The notes: generated by a model from the sequence alone, not told the origin. A stretch of DNA of 64,000 nt from Hymenobacter sp. DG25B (GCF_000801315.1 NZ_CP010055.1:1-64000), one strand, 5' to 3'; counted from the first letter of the stretch, positions 26,323-36,651 are shown. Program-made: numbers and translations.

Positions 26323-28026
26323 CTACCAGAACTTCACGTACAGAGCCGTTATCATCAGCAGCGTCACGACAATCATCGACATCGTGGGCGGACTTACCTT
26401 GAACATGCGCGCATCCACGTGGATGGAACGGGGGTTCACAACCGGCCCGGCCAGGCTCATGCCCACCATCAGTACAAAGGTGAAGGCAAAGGAAAGGCCC
26501 ATGCAGATCAGGAAGGGGATTTCATAACCACCGCGCCCATTGGGGAAAGCCGTGTAGAACCAGGTTTCATGGCCAAAAATGGCCGGCGCGTAGTTGTTGA
26601 AGAATACTGACAGCACAAAGCCCGACAGGATACCGGCAATGCCCGCCTGCGCCGTGGTGCGCTTCCAGAACAGGCCCAGAATAAACACGGCCACAATACC
26701 AGGGGAGATGAAGCCCGTGTACTTCTGAATGTAGGTGAAGCCCCCTTCGCCGCCAATGCCCAGCAGGTCCTTCCAGGTCAGCAGAATGGCCAGGAACATG
26801 GCCGCGAAAACCGTCAGCCTACCCACCCACACCAGTTTCTTCTCATCCGACTCGGGGTGCAGGTAGCGCTTGTAGATGTCCAGGGTAAAAATGGTGGAAA
26901 TGGAGTTGGCCTTGCCGGCCAGGGAGGCCACGATGGCCGCCGTGAGGGCCGCTAAAGACAGCCCTTTCAGACCATTGGGCAGGAACGTGAGGATGGCCGA
27001 GTAGGCGTTGTCGGCGTTGAAGGCGCCCGTCGAGCTCATTTCCGGCTGCAAAGAGCCATTCTTGTGCAGCACGTAAGCCGCAATACCGGGCAGCATCACA
27101 ATCACGGGCATGAGCAGCTTCAGGAAACCGGCAAACAGGATACCGGTACGGGCCGTCTTCAGGTCGGCGCCCAGCGCGCGCTGGGTGATGTACTGGTTGC
27201 AGCCCCAGTAGTTCAGGTTTACAATCCACTGGCCGGCGGCGTACATGGCAATGCCGGGCACCATCAGGTATTTATTGATATCGACCTGGGGCGTGGTGGC
27301 GGTGGGCTTCTCAAAGACCATATGGAAGTGGTCCCCGGCATCATGCATCATGGCGTTGAAACCCGCCAGGGCATCGTGACCCAGCCCAAATTTCTCACTG
27401 ACCAGCGTCAGGGCCAGGTAGGTAGTGGCCAAGCCCCCAATGATGAGCACCGTTACCTGAATGACATCGGTGTAGCCCACCACCTTCATCCCACCCAGGG
27501 TAATGATGAGGGCAAACACGGCCAGGGCCACCATAATCAGGTGGAAGCTTTCGCCCCCGCCAATCAGGTTGCTGATGGCCAGCGCCCCGAGGTAGAGGAT
27601 GGATGTCAGGTTGACCAGCACATACAGGAACAACCAGAAAATACTCATGATCAGGCTCAGGGCCGCGTTGTAGCGCTGTTCCAGAAACTGGGGCATGGTG
27701 TAGATCTTCTGCTTGAGGTAAATGGGCATAAAGAACACGGCCACAATGATGAGCACAATGGCCGCTACCCACTCGTAGGCCGCTACCGCAATGCCCACCT
27801 GAAACCCGTTGCCGGACATGCCGATGAACTGCTCGGCCGAGATATTGGAGGCAATCATGGAGGCGCCAATAGCCCACCAGGTCAGGGAGCCTTCGGCCAG
27901 GAAGTAGTCCTTGGTGTCCATCTGCGCCTTCTGCTTGCGCTTGTAGACGTAGAAGCCGTAGGCGGATACGCCAATCAGGTAAAAGAGAAAAACCGCTAGG
28001 TCCAGCGTGTTAAAGGCATTTTTCAT
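26323..28026 (-). CDS. SSS-family sodium:sugar symporter (SGLT-like)
   Basis: An inner-membrane carrier of 567 residues and about 14 transmembrane helices, of the solute:sodium symporter family near vSGLT. Recognisable blocks are the N-terminal LDLAVFLFYLIGVSAYGFYV, the core motif LTWWAIGASMIASNISAEQF(IGMSG), YLKQKIYTMPQFLEQRY and NLNYWGCNQYITQRALGA. It is the last gene of the mutarotase-araB-araD-araA-symporter set, so L-arabinose is the most likely substrate. Gap to araA is 123 bases. A strong terminator follows. Confidence 0.92.
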   Translation of the reverse strand: MKNAFNTLDLAVFLFYLIGVSAYGFYVYKRKQKAQMDTKDYFLAEGSLTWWAIGASMIASNISAEQFIGMSGNGFQVGIAVAAYEWVAAIVLIIVAVFFMPIYLKQKIYTMPQFLEQRYNAALSLIMSIFWLFLYVLVNLTSILYLGALAISNLIGGGESFHLIMVALAVFALIITLGGMKVVGYTDVIQVTVLIIGGLATTYLALTLVSEKFGLGHDALAGFNAMMHDAGDHFHMVFEKPTATTPQVDINKYLMVPGIAMYAAGQWIVNLNYWGCNQYITQRALGADLKTARTGILFAGFLKLLMPVIVMLPGIAAYVLHKNGSLQPEMSSTGAFNADNAYSAILTFLPNGLKGLSLAALTAAIVASLAGKANSISTIFTLDIYKRYLHPESDEKKLVWVGRLTVFAAMFLAILLTWKDLLGIGGEGGFTYIQKYTGFISPGIVAVFILGLFWKRTTAQAGIAGILSGFVLSVFFNNYAPAIFGHETWFYTAFPNGRGGYEIPFLICMGLSFAFTFVLMVGMSLAGPVVNPRSIHVDARMFKVSPPTMSMIVVTLLMITALYVKFW

Positions 28027-28149
28027 GCGAAGGGTGGGAAGACAGAAGGAATAGCGTGGAAAAAGATACGGGGAGAAGTCTGATTTGAAAGAATAGTCAT
28101 ACTTCGGAAAAAAGCAGAATGCAACGTGGGGACTTCTCCGGGCTTCTGC

Positions 28150-29640
28150 CTACCGCTGGCTGAAGGCTATTTCGTTGTAGCGCAGCTCGTTTTTGAAAGC
28201 CCGCAGCTTGGTTTCATCATCAATGATGAGGTACTCTATGCCAGCCATTTCCGCGAAATCCTCCAAATACTCGGCCGTCAGGTTCTGGCTGTAGCCCGTG
28301 TGGTGGGCGCCGCCGGCCAGAATCCAGGCGGCGGCCCCCGTGCTCAGATCGGGCTTTACTTTCCACAGCACCCGGGCTACGGGCAGCTTCGGCAAATCCT
28401 GCTCCGGCGCAACGGCTTCCACCTCGTTTACCACCAGCCGGAAGCGGTGACCCAGGTCGACGATGGTAGCATTCAGCGCCGGGCCGGCGGGGCAGTTGAA
28501 TACCAGGCGGGCGGGGTCGGCTTTGCCCCCAATACCCAGGGGATGGACTTCGACCTTAGCTTTACCTTCGGCAATACTCGGGCAGATTTCCAGCATGTGC
28601 GAGCCCAGTACCTGCTCGTTGCCGGGCTGGAAGTGGTAGGTATAGTCTTCCATAAAGGAGTTGCCGCCGGGCAGGCCGGCGCCCATCACTTTCATGGCGC
28701 GCACCAGCGCAGAGGTTTTCCAGTCACCCTCGCCGCCAAAGCCGTAGCCCTCCGCCATCAGGCGCTGGGTGGCTATGCCGGGCAGCTGCGCCATGCCGTG
28801 CAGATCCTCGAAAGTATCGGTAAAGCCAATAGCCTTGTTGTCCTGCAGGAACCTGCGCATGCCCACCTCAATTTTGGCGGCCTCAAACAGCGACTGGCGC
28901 TGGCTGCCACCGCTCTTGAGTGACTCGCCCAGCTCATATTCCCGCTCGTAGGTGGCCAGGAGCTCATTTACCTGCTCCTCGCTTACTTCGTTGATAACTG
29001 CTACCAGGTCACCGATGCCGTAGGTATTCACCGAGTAGCCAAACTTCAGCTCGGCTTCCACCTTGTCACCTTCCGTCACCGCTACGTAGCGCATGTTGTC
29101 GCCGAAGCGCACGATGCGCGCCCCCTGCCAGTCGGCCCAGGCGCAGGCCGCGCGGGCCCAGATGCTCAGGCGCTCCTGCACAGCAGCACTCTGCCAATGG
29201 CCTACCACCACCTTGCGCTTGAGGCGCAGGCGGGCCCCAATGAACCCAAACTCCCGGTCGCCGTGCGCCGATTGGTTGGTGTTCATAAAGTCCATGTCGA
29301 TATCACCCCACGGAATGTCGCGGTTGAACTGGGTGTGCAGGTGGGCCAGGGGCTTCTGCAGAATCTTCAGGCCGTTAATCCACATTTTGGCCGGCGAGAA
29401 GGTATGCATCCAGGCCACCAGTCCCACGCAGTTAGCGGTGGTATTGGCTTCCTGCACCAGCTTGGTAATGCCATCGGGGCCGGTTAATACGGGCTTATAT
29501 ACGACCGTAACCGGCAGGGCCTGGCCCAGGGCCGTGGCAATCTGCTGGGAGTGCTGAGCAACCTGCTCCAGAGTTTCCGGGCCGTAGAGGTGCTGGCTGC
29601 CGGTGATAAACCAAACTTCGTACTGAGAAATGTCGATCAT
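28150..29640 (-). CDS. araA: L-arabinose isomerase
   Basis: Converts L-arabinose to L-ribulose in the cytosol. ATG 29640 gives [20 protein letters not shown], the usual beginning of AraA; upstream codons to 29685 are unlikely. About 496 residues, full length. Conserved blocks include [54 protein letters not shown], and [17 protein letters not shown] and [10 protein letters not shown], which contain Glu residues that bind the metal. The His of [10 protein letters not shown] and of [12 protein letters not shown] complete the site. It sits between araD and the symporter on the same strand, 125 bases from araD. A lone half-operator TTGTGT lies at 29697. Confidence 0.97.
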   Translation of the reverse strand: MIDISQYEVWFITGSQHLYGPETLEQVAQHSQQIATALGQALPVTVVYKPVLTGPDGITKLVQEANTTANCVGLVAWMHTFSPAKMWINGLKILQKPLAHLHTQFNRDIPWGDIDMDFMNTNQSAHGDREFGFIGARLRLKRKVVVGHWQSAAVQERLSIWARAACAWADWQGARIVRFGDNMRYVAVTEGDKVEAELKFGYSVNTYGIGDLVAVINEVSEEQVNELLATYEREYELGESLKSGGSQRQSLFEAAKIEVGMRRFLQDNKAIGFTDTFEDLHGMAQLPGIATQRLMAEGYGFGGEGDWKTSALVRAMKVMGAGLPGGNSFMEDYTYHFQPGNEQVLGSHMLEICPSIAEGKAKVEVHPLGIGGKADPARLVFNCPAGPALNATIVDLGHRFRLVVNEVEAVAPEQDLPKLPVARVLWKVKPDLSTGAAAWILAGGAHHTGYSQNLTAEYLEDFAEMAGIEYLIIDDETKLRAFKNELRYNEIAFSQR

Positions 29641-29765
29641 GGGAGAAAAGGCAAAAAGAACGTCTGGCGAAGCTGTCCACAGCATTTCGCTGGCGTTGTG
29701 TTATAATTGATTACTGTTGCAGGCGGCTGACTTTTGAAGCTTACACCGGCTAGCAAATGAGAGGC

Positions 29766-30470
29766 TTAGGAGCTTTGTCCGTAGTAGGAGTTGGCGCCGT
29801 GCTTGCGCTCGTAGTGCTTCTGAATCAGCGCTTCCTTCAGGCGGGGCACGTCGGGCCGCAGGGTGCAGCTGAGGTAGGCCATGCGGGCTACCTCTTCCAG
29901 CACTGCGCTGTGGTACACGGCTTTCTCCACGGTTTTACCCCAGGTAAAGGGCGCGTGGTTGCTAAGCAGCACCATTTCCACTTCCTCGGGGGAGAGCCCG
30001 CGACGCTGAAACTCATTGATGATCTGCCAGCCCGTCTGGTGCTCGTAGTCGCCGGCAATCATGGCATCGTCCATGGGCGGGGCGCAGGGCACGTCGGCGG
30101 TCAGGTGGTCGGCGTGGGTGGTTCCCAGAACCGGGATATCCAGCTGCGCCTGGGCCCAGGCCGTGGCATAGGTAGAATGCGTGTGCACAATGCCGCCGAT
30201 ATGCTCCCAATGGCTGTAGAGCACCGCGTGGGTTTTGGTATCGGAAGAAGGACGCTTGCTGCCTTCCACGATGTTGTTGGCGAAGTCCACGATAACGATA
30301 TCATCCGGCCGCAGCGCTGCGTAGGGAACCCCGCTGGGCTTAATGGCAAACACCTGCTGTTCGCGGTCTGCCACGCTGGCGTTGCCGAAGGTGAAGAGCA
30401 CCAGGCCCAACTCGGGTAGCTGCATATTCGCCTCGTAGCAGGTTTGCTTTAGGGCTTGAAAATCACTCAT
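29766..30470 (-). CDS. araD: L-ribulose-5-phosphate 4-epimerase
   Basis: Interconverts L-ribulose 5-phosphate and D-xylulose 5-phosphate. Class II aldolase/epimerase fold, 234 residues. Visible signatures: LVLFTFGNASVADRE, IKPSGVPYAALRPDDIVIVD, GGIVHTHSTYATAWAQA (zinc-binding His pair), GTTHADHLTADVPCA and LLSNHAPFTWGKTVEKAVYH (third His). It begins 2 bases after the araB stop codon, so translation is probably coupled. Confidence 0.97.
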   Translation of the reverse strand: MSDFQALKQTCYEANMQLPELGLVLFTFGNASVADREQQVFAIKPSGVPYAALRPDDIVIVDFANNIVEGSKRPSSDTKTHAVLYSHWEHIGGIVHTHSTYATAWAQAQLDIPVLGTTHADHLTADVPCAPPMDDAMIAGDYEHQTGWQIINEFQRRGLSPEEVEMVLLSNHAPFTWGKTVEKAVYHSAVLEEVARMAYLSCTLRPDVPRLKEALIQKHYERKHGANSYYGQSS

Positions 30471-30472
30471 AA

Positions 30473-32200
30473 CTAAACAGCCATTTCGGTTGCGACTACT
30501 TCTCCAGCGTGCTGCAGAGTTGCCTGCTCTACATAGCTTCCAAAGGCCTGATACTGCTCGTAGCGGCGCTGGTAATCTGCTACCCGGGCGGGGTTGGGCG
30601 TGTAGGTTTCGGCAAAGCCGCTACCCATCACGCGTTGGGCCGTGAGCACATCCGGGTGAATACCAGCGGCTACTGCGGCGTACATGGCCGAGCCCAGCGC
30701 CGGGGCCTGGTCCGATTCTGCCACCTTGATAGGGCGGTTCAGCACGTCGGCCAGCGTCTGCATCAGGAAGCTGGATTTCTTGGCTACCCCGCCCAGCCCG
30801 ATTACCTGCTTGATGGGAATACCTTCCTGCTCGAAGCGCTCCACAATCTGCCTGGAGCCATAGCAGATAGACTCTACCAGGGCCCGGAAAATATGCGGGG
30901 CGCTGGTGCCCATCGTCAGGTTCATGATAGCACCTTTCAGGGCCTGGTTGGCGTCGGGCGTGCGGCGGCCATTTACCCAGTCCAGGGCCAGCACCGCCGA
31001 CTCCTCGGGGTTTACGGCTGCGGCCGCTTTGGTCAGCTCGGTGAACAGCCTGTCGCTCATCTCGGCCTCTAGTGCCGCCTGCTGTTCAGCGGTCAGGTTA
31101 GCTGAAAGAGGCAGCAGGGTGCGCAGGGGCCACTCAATCACCTGGCGGAACCAGGCCAGCAAATCACCTACCGCCGACTGCCCGGCTTCCAGGCCCAGCA
31201 TGCCCGGGATGACCGAGCCATTTACCTGGCCGCAAATACCGGGAACCAGCTTGCCGCCCACTTCCTTCATGGGAGCCACCACAATGTCGCAGGTAGAGGT
31301 GCCCATCACCTTCACCATGGAGTAGGGCTCGATTTCTCCCGCAATTGCACCGGCGTGGGCATCGAAAGTACCCACTGCTACCACCGTCTTGGTGGTCAGC
31401 CCCAGGCGCCGGGCCCATTCCTCTGATAGGGTGCCGGCTACCTCATTGGCGGTATACGTTTCCTCGAACAGGCGCTGGCGCAGGCCACCAAGCTGAGGCT
31501 CCAGTAATGTTAAAAACTCTTCCGAGGGCAGACCACCCCAGCTCTCGTGCCACATGGCTTTGTGGCCGGCGGCGCAGCGGCTGCGCTTAAAAGTAGCCAG
31601 GTCGCCGCCCGTGAGGAGCAGGGTCAGCCAGTCGCAGTGTTCCATCCAGGAATAGGCTGCTTTGGCAACGGCCGCATCCTCCCGGGTTACGTGCATAATC
31701 TTTGCCCAGAACCACTCCGAGGAGTATATGCCGCCTTCAAACTGCGTGAAGTCCTCGCCGCCCCAGGTTTTGGCTTTGTGGTTGATTTCGGCTGCTTCGG
31801 CCAGACTGGTATGGTCTTTCCAGAGCACGAACATGGCATTCGGGTTTTCCTCGAAGCCCGGGGTAAGGGCCAAAGCCACGCCCTGCTCATTGACGGGCCC
31901 CGGCGTGGAGCCGGTGGTATCAATGGCCAGCCCTACAATCTGCTCCGCCGGGACTTGCTGCGCAACCCGGCGCACCGTGGCTTCCAGCCCTTCAATATGA
32001 TCTAACGGGTGCTGGCGAAACTGATTTTTGGCAGCGTTGCAGTAACGCTGGGTTTTCCAGCGGGCGTAGTTATGCACAGCCTGGGCTACTTCGGCGCCGG
32101 TGCGGGCATTTACCAGCAGAGCGCGCACCGAATCAGTGCCGTAGTCGATGCCGATAACGTAAGCTTCCGCGGAGGAAGATGCTGAGTCGGGTGTTTGCAC
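30473..32200 (-). CDS. araB: Ribulokinase (FGGY family)
   Basis: Phosphorylates L-ribulose to L-ribulose 5-phosphate. The protein starts VQTPDSASSSAEAYVIGIDY if GTG 32200 is used; there is no ATG close by, and the codons further upstream read through the end of the mutarotase gene in a poor frame, so the start is uncertain by a few residues. FGGY features: GIDYGTDSVRALLVNARTG (phosphate 1), LAIDTTGSTPGPVNEQG, WKDHTSLAEA, VVAVGTFDAHAGAIAGEIEP, and the C-terminal VIGLGGVAKKSSFLMQTLAD (adenosine motif). About 576 residues, normal. It follows the mutarotase by 43 bases and leads directly into araD. Confidence 0.95.
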   Translation of the reverse strand: MQTPDSASSSAEAYVIGIDYGTDSVRALLVNARTGAEVAQAVHNYARWKTQRYCNAAKNQFRQHPLDHIEGLEATVRRVAQQVPAEQIVGLAIDTTGSTPGPVNEQGVALALTPGFEENPNAMFVLWKDHTSLAEAAEINHKAKTWGGEDFTQFEGGIYSSEWFWAKIMHVTREDAAVAKAAYSWMEHCDWLTLLLTGGDLATFKRSRCAAGHKAMWHESWGGLPSEEFLTLLEPQLGGLRQRLFEETYTANEVAGTLSEEWARRLGLTTKTVVAVGTFDAHAGAIAGEIEPYSMVKVMGTSTCDIVVAPMKEVGGKLVPGICGQVNGSVIPGMLGLEAGQSAVGDLLAWFRQVIEWPLRTLLPLSANLTAEQQAALEAEMSDRLFTELTKAAAAVNPEESAVLALDWVNGRRTPDANQALKGAIMNLTMGTSAPHIFRALVESICYGSRQIVERFEQEGIPIKQVIGLGGVAKKSSFLMQTLADVLNRPIKVAESDQAPALGSAMYAAVAAGIHPDVLTAQRVMGSGFAETYTPNPARVADYQRRYEQYQAFGSYVEQATLQHAGEVVATEMAV

Positions 32201-32243
32201 AGCGAAAAGGGTAAAGAGTGTAAGCGGAAATTGCGGGGTCGGG

Positions 32244-33443
32244 CTACTTGCGCAAGCCGAACTGATAGGTCGTGGAGGACTGCAGCGTCTGGCCCGGCTT
32301 GAGAATGGTGCTGGGGAACTTGGGTTGGTTGGGCGAGTCGGGGAAGTGCTGGGTTTCCAGGCAGAAGCCCGCGTGCTGGCCGTACACTTTACCGCCTTTT
32401 CCCTTGAGCGTACCATCCAGGAAGTTGCCGGTGTAGAATTGGAGGCCCGGCTCGGTGGTGCGCACCTCCATCGTCCGGCCCGAGGTGGGCTCGTAGACTG
32501 TGGCAGCGGCATGCATCCCGGTCGTCTCGTTTAGTACCCAGTTGTGGTCGTAGCCACCAGGTACCTGCCCAATCCGCTCGCCAATGGCGTGGGGCGTGGT
32601 GAAATCAAAGGGCGTGCCCTTAACCGCACGCAGCTCCCCGGTCGGAATCAATCCGGCGTCCACTACCGTGTAGCGGTCGGCGGGAATCGTCACCACATGG
32701 CCCAGGATATCCTTTCCGCTGCCCAGGTTGAAGTAGGCGTGGTTGGTCAGGTTGACGGGAGTGGCTTTATCCGTAGTGGCCGTGTAATCAATCTTCAGCG
32801 CATCATCGGGGGTCAGGGTGTAGACCACCGTCACGGTCAGATTGCCAGGGTAGCCTTCCTCGCCGTCCTTGCTCAGGTAAGTGAGCTGCAGCGTCTGGCC
32901 ATCGGCCGAAGAGCCTGGCTGAGCCTGCCAGAGGACTTTATCGAAGCCTTGCTTACCCCCGTGCAGCGTGTTTGCGCCGTTGTTCTGAGCCAGCGAGTAC
33001 GCCTTGCCATCCAGCGTGAATTTGCCCTGCGCAATGCGGTTGCCGTAGCGGCCGATGAGGGCGCCGAAATACGGCCCGGCCTTCAAGTATGCCGGGCTCT
33101 GGTAGCCACTCACGTTGTCGAAACCCAGCACCACGTCGCCCAGCTTACCATCTTTATCGGGTACGAGCAGGCTTGTGATGATGCCGCCGTAGTTAGTAAT
33201 GCTTACCTGCACCCCGTGCGCGTTGGTTAAAGTGTAGAGTTGAACCTCCTGGCCATCCTGGGTTTTGCCGAAAGGAGCAGACTTAGGCGCAGCGCTTACC
33301 GTGCTGGCGGCCGCCTGGGAAGTATCAGCCATCGTTTGGGTGGTTTTTTTGGTTGACTGCTCAGTGGGCGAGGACTGGTTGCAACTTGTCAGGGCGAGCA
33401 AACCAGCCATTCCAAATAAGCTGACACGTAGTGATGGAATCAT
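32244..33443 (-). CDS. Aldose 1-epimerase (mutarotase), lipoprotein
   Basis: Speeds the interconversion of sugar anomers; here probably prepares L-arabinose for uptake or isomerisation. A signal peptide with lipobox LLALTSC places it in the cell envelope. After a Ser/Thr/Ala-rich linker comes a galactose-mutarotase domain with GALIGRYGNRIAQGKFTLDG, the catalytic His in NLTNHAYFNLGSG and the catalytic Glu in GFCLETQHFPDSPN. 399 residues. It is the first gene of the mutarotase-araB-araD-araA-symporter unit, with operators at 33526 and 33668 upstream. Confidence 0.94.
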   Translation of the reverse strand: MIPSLRVSLFGMAGLLALTSCNQSSPTEQSTKKTTQTMADTSQAAASTVSAAPKSAPFGKTQDGQEVQLYTLTNAHGVQVSITNYGGIITSLLVPDKDGKLGDVVLGFDNVSGYQSPAYLKAGPYFGALIGRYGNRIAQGKFTLDGKAYSLAQNNGANTLHGGKQGFDKVLWQAQPGSSADGQTLQLTYLSKDGEEGYPGNLTVTVVYTLTPDDALKIDYTATTDKATPVNLTNHAYFNLGSGKDILGHVVTIPADRYTVVDAGLIPTGELRAVKGTPFDFTTPHAIGERIGQVPGGYDHNWVLNETTGMHAAATVYEPTSGRTMEVRTTEPGLQFYTGNFLDGTLKGKGGKVYGQHAGFCLETQHFPDSPNQPKFPSTILKPGQTLQSSTTYQFGLRK

Positions 33444-33525
33444 GATCTAATGGATGGGAATTAGAAAGTGAAAGAGCCGGGCTGTTCGGAAAAAGCGTCT
33501 ATCTGGTTAACACGTTGTTTGCTTT

Positions 33526-33541
33526 AAACAATGGATTGTGT
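33526..33541. promoter_or_regulatory. Operator O2 (degenerate), upstream of the mutarotase-ara unit
   Basis: AAACAATGGATTGTGT: the right arm TTGTGT is perfect, while the left arm and centre differ at two positions. It lies 83 bases upstream of the mutarotase start. Confidence 0.5.
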
Positions 33542-33667
33542 TAGCGTCAAAACGGCTGATGCGTCGATTATTCAAATTATTAGGGCTTGTTCTTCTCTCA
33601 GCAAAATGTGCCTAATGCTATAGCAGCGCCCTAACAGGAGTGTAAAGTAGAAAATCATTTTCACTTT

Positions 33668-33683
33668 ACACAATCGTTTGTGT
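33668..33683. promoter_or_regulatory. Operator O3, upstream of the mutarotase-ara unit
   Basis: ACACAATCGTTTGTGT, an exact match to the consensus. It lies 225 bases upstream of the mutarotase gene; together with O2 it could support looping. The rest of 33444-33745 shows nothing else. Confidence 0.85.
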
Positions 33684-33745
33684 ATTCTGATCTAAAAAAA
33701 GAGTTGAAACAGCCCGTAACCAGCCGCCTCAACTCTCTTGGCCAG

Positions 33746-35467
33746 CTACTGAATGGCTGTTTTGTGCTGCCAGTAGGCACTGCCTTGTTTTACCTGCACC
33801 AGGTAGATGCCGGGTTGTAAATCAGCTACTACCCTGAGCTTGGTTTGCTGGCGGGAGAAAGTCTGATGAAACACAACTTGGCCCCGCATATCATAAACCT
33901 GAACCTCGGTAGCCTTTGCCTGGCTTGGATTACCTAACTCAATCGAAAACCCGTTACGCGGAGCAGGCATCGGGAATAAACTCACGCCCTGCAGCTTCGC
34001 TTTATTCACGGAAGCCGTTGGAACGGTGGGGGAGCTCAGCACCCACTGCTGGCAGGCGCAGCCATTATATTCCCACAGTGCCAGCTGCTGGCCAGCGGTT
34101 GTGGAGGCGGAAGGTACTTCTACTACCTTGTTGCCATTAGTGGAAGAAAATACCAGGCTGCCGTCGTTTACCCGGTCTAGGCGGTAGAGCTGGCAGTCAA
34201 GCTCGCTGAATGGCTTGAGCTGCAGCTTAGCTCCATTTTGCGAGGAGCAGCTGATAACATCGGCCGCCAGGCCACCCAGCGCATTGGTAATTTTATACTC
34301 CCCGTTCCCCATTGCCGTAACATCCCAGCGCTGGCAGTCCTGGCCGGCGGGGGTGGTTTGCGCAATAGCCTGACCGGTTACGCCCGTACAGCCTAAGGCG
34401 CCCCAAATGAGTTGGCTGTTCTGGTTCTTGATTTCGTAACGCCCGGTCTTCACCCAGTCCCGGCTAACTACCGGCCAGCCATCACTACTCCAGGTTAGCT
34501 GCGCCAGACCCAGCTTGGCCACGCCATTGTCCTGGCCATCATAGTAATGATGAGAGAAGTAGCTCACTCCGTTTTCCTGGTAAATGCCCGTGTGACCGGG
34601 CCCGATGTAGCGCCCGGACGTATTGAGCACCACGGTACCGCCGCCGCTATTCAGGTCCACGCCTTTCTGATCGAGAAAAGGGCCGGTGGGGGAGGAAGAA
34701 CGCCCTACCAGAATATGATAGGTGCTGTTTATGCCGCTGCAGCAGGCACCCCGGTTGATGAATAGATAATAGTAGCTCCCGTTTTTGGTGAGATAAGCCG
34801 CTTCGGGGTTATTGTTGGCCACCGCATGTTGCGTGCTCCCGGTGGGTTTGCCGGTGGTAGCATTCAGCTGAGTAATGCGAATACCGCCGAAGAAGGAGCC
34901 GTAGGACAGCCATACATCCCCGTTGGTATCCTTGAACACGGCCGGGTCAATGGCATTTACCGCGCTATTGGCATCCGTAGAAATCACCTCGCCCTGGTCT
35001 TCCCACTTATAATTGGGGCTGGCAGGGTCCAGCGTTACGTTGGTGGCCAGCCCAATGGCCGATACCTTGGAGCCGAAAGTGGAGCAGGAGTAGTACAGGT
35101 AAAATTTCCCATTCATGGAAATGACCTCCGGAGCCCAGAAGATGCCTTTGAAGTCGGGCACTTTGGTATTAATCCAGCTGGGGTAGGCATTATTTACGAA
35201 TACCGGCTTGGGGCCGGCGGTCCAGTTTACCAGGTCAGTAGAATACATACTGTAGATGCCCTGCCCGGTGGCAAAAATCCAGTACTTATTGCCATCCTTC
35301 ACCATAGTGGATGGATCATGAACCCCGATGGCGCCCTGCAGGGCATAAGCGTTATAGCCGATGCCCGCCTGTAGCAGCATTACCATAAATAGGGTGTGCA
35401 ACAGCTGCCGAACCCGGCCACTAAAACTGACCAGGGTAAACTTTCCGGGATGTATAGATGGGTTCAT
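33746..35467 (-). CDS. GH43 endo-alpha-1,5-L-arabinanase with ricin-type lectin and T9SS tail
   Basis: A surface or secreted enzyme that cuts the arabinan backbone. After a leader, the GH43 propeller starts at GAIGVHDPSTMVKDGNKYWI (base Asp), then NAIDPAVFKDTNGDVWLSYG (second Asp) and NNPEAAYLTKNGSYYYLF (acid Glu); IFWAPEVISMNGKFYLYYS is also typical. Residues about 345-475 form a ricin-B/CBM13-like beta-trefoil with QxW-type repeats (DCQRWDVTAMGNGEYKI, CACQQWVLSS). The last 75 residues are a type IX secretion sorting domain (VYDMRGQVVFHQTFSRQQTK, LQPGIYLVQVKQG). 573 residues. It lies 45 bases after another GH43 on the same strand. Confidence 0.92.
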   Translation of the reverse strand: MNPSIHPGKFTLVSFSGRVRQLLHTLFMVMLLQAGIGYNAYALQGAIGVHDPSTMVKDGNKYWIFATGQGIYSMYSTDLVNWTAGPKPVFVNNAYPSWINTKVPDFKGIFWAPEVISMNGKFYLYYSCSTFGSKVSAIGLATNVTLDPASPNYKWEDQGEVISTDANSAVNAIDPAVFKDTNGDVWLSYGSFFGGIRITQLNATTGKPTGSTQHAVANNNPEAAYLTKNGSYYYLFINRGACCSGINSTYHILVGRSSSPTGPFLDQKGVDLNSGGGTVVLNTSGRYIGPGHTGIYQENGVSYFSHHYYDGQDNGVAKLGLAQLTWSSDGWPVVSRDWVKTGRYEIKNQNSQLIWGALGCTGVTGQAIAQTTPAGQDCQRWDVTAMGNGEYKITNALGGLAADVISCSSQNGAKLQLKPFSELDCQLYRLDRVNDGSLVFSSTNGNKVVEVPSASTTAGQQLALWEYNGCACQQWVLSSPTVPTASVNKAKLQGVSLFPMPAPRNGFSIELGNPSQAKATEVQVYDMRGQVVFHQTFSRQQTKLRVVADLQPGIYLVQVKQGSAYWQHKTAIQ

Positions 35468-35512
35468 ATTAAGTTGAGTTTCTGAGTCAAGAAAAGAACA
35501 GGTCTATGTGCT

Positions 35513-36595
35513 TTATTCCCCGCCAGGCTTCAGAATGGGCGTGCTGATGGCTACAGGTACGCCAAAGTCAGGAGTACCATCGGCCTTCCAGGCGAACTTC
35601 TGCATGCGGGGGTTGCGCTTTTCCACGCATCCTTCGTTGGGGTTGGAATTGGCGTGGTAGATTATCCAGTCTTCCTGCCCGTCTTTGGATTTGAAAAAGG
35701 CATTATGACCAGTAGCATAAGCCCGGTTAGCAGGGTTTTGGGTAAAAACGGGCTTGGTTGATTTAGTCCAGGAGGACAGCAAGAGCGGGTCAGCGGTGCT
35801 GCTGGCCGTGAGCATGCCCAACGCATACTGATCGGTGCCGCAGAAGCTGGCAGAGTAGACCAGGAAGGTTTTGTTGTCATGCTTCAGGATTTCGGGGCCT
35901 TCGTTTACGTAGGGTGGGCCCACGGTTTCCCAGTTATACTCCGGGTGCGAAAGTTCTACCCGAGGGCCCACCAGTGTCCAGGGGGTGCTCATTTCTGAGA
36001 TGTACAGCCGCTGCACTCCATCCACCCCATTGTGCCCCGACCAGATAAAATAGCGCTTATCATTTTGCTCCATCACAGTACCATCAATGGCCCAGTTATC
36101 AGCCTCCGGACTGACCACCTGGCCTTTGCTGATCCAGGTCCCGGTGGTCGGGTCGGCGCTGGCGTTTTCCAGCACCCAGGTCCGCTGACGACCTAAATCG
36201 GAACCAGCAGGGCCAGCGGAATAATAGATGTACCATTTGCCATCCAGGAAATATAGCTCCGGCGCCCATAGGTTGCCGGCGGCCAGTCCGGTTTGCGGCG
36301 GCGTCCAGGCCAGGATGCTGGAAGTTTTGCCCAGGTCCGACATCTTAGCCGTTTTCCAGATGCGCAGACTGGTATTAGTGGTGTGCATGTAGTAGTAGTA
36401 CCCATCCTTCTGGTACACCCACGGATCGGGCCCGGAGGATAGCAGCGGATTGGTAAACGTAGTGCCCGCCGCGGGTGGAACGACAACCGGGGGCTGAGGT
36501 GCCACCACGGTTTCTTCGCTGGTAGTACAGCTTAGCAACACCCCCAGCAACAGGGCCGGAAATTGCCGGAATATCGATTTGTAAAAATCCCTCAT
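35513..36595 (-). CDS. GH43 exo-acting arabinofuranosidase-type lipoprotein
   Basis: A single-domain GH43 of 360 residues with a lipoprotein signal (ALLLGVLLSC). Catalytic acids: Asp in LLSSGPDPWVYQKDGYYYYM, Asp in NWAIDGTVMEQNDKRYFIWS, Glu in PYVNEGPEILKHDNKTFLVY. The ending NSNPNEGCVEKRNPRMQKF is typical of the subgroup that includes Streptomyces exo-1,5-alpha-L-arabinofuranosidase. The enzyme at 56102 is its paralogue. No regulon operator lies directly upstream; it follows susD with a hairpin (36652-36685) between them, so it may be expressed by read-through from the susC promoter. Confidence 0.9.
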   Translation of the reverse strand: MRDFYKSIFRQFPALLLGVLLSCTTSEETVVAPQPPVVVPPAAGTTFTNPLLSSGPDPWVYQKDGYYYYMHTTNTSLRIWKTAKMSDLGKTSSILAWTPPQTGLAAGNLWAPELYFLDGKWYIYYSAGPAGSDLGRQRTWVLENASADPTTGTWISKGQVVSPEADNWAIDGTVMEQNDKRYFIWSGHNGVDGVQRLYISEMSTPWTLVGPRVELSHPEYNWETVGPPYVNEGPEILKHDNKTFLVYSASFCGTDQYALGMLTASSTADPLLLSSWTKSTKPVFTQNPANRAYATGHNAFFKSKDGQEDWIIYHANSNPNEGCVEKRNPRMQKFAWKADGTPDFGVPVAISTPILKPGGE

Positions 36596-36651
36596 GGGTG
36601 GATAGGAATAAACGGATGGGGAAATGCCTTTATGGGTGGGCCTTCAATAAA

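Noticed and set aside
29640..29720. A full regulon operator before araA
   Set aside because: Only a half-site TTGTGT at 29697 is present; no second arm at the right spacing.
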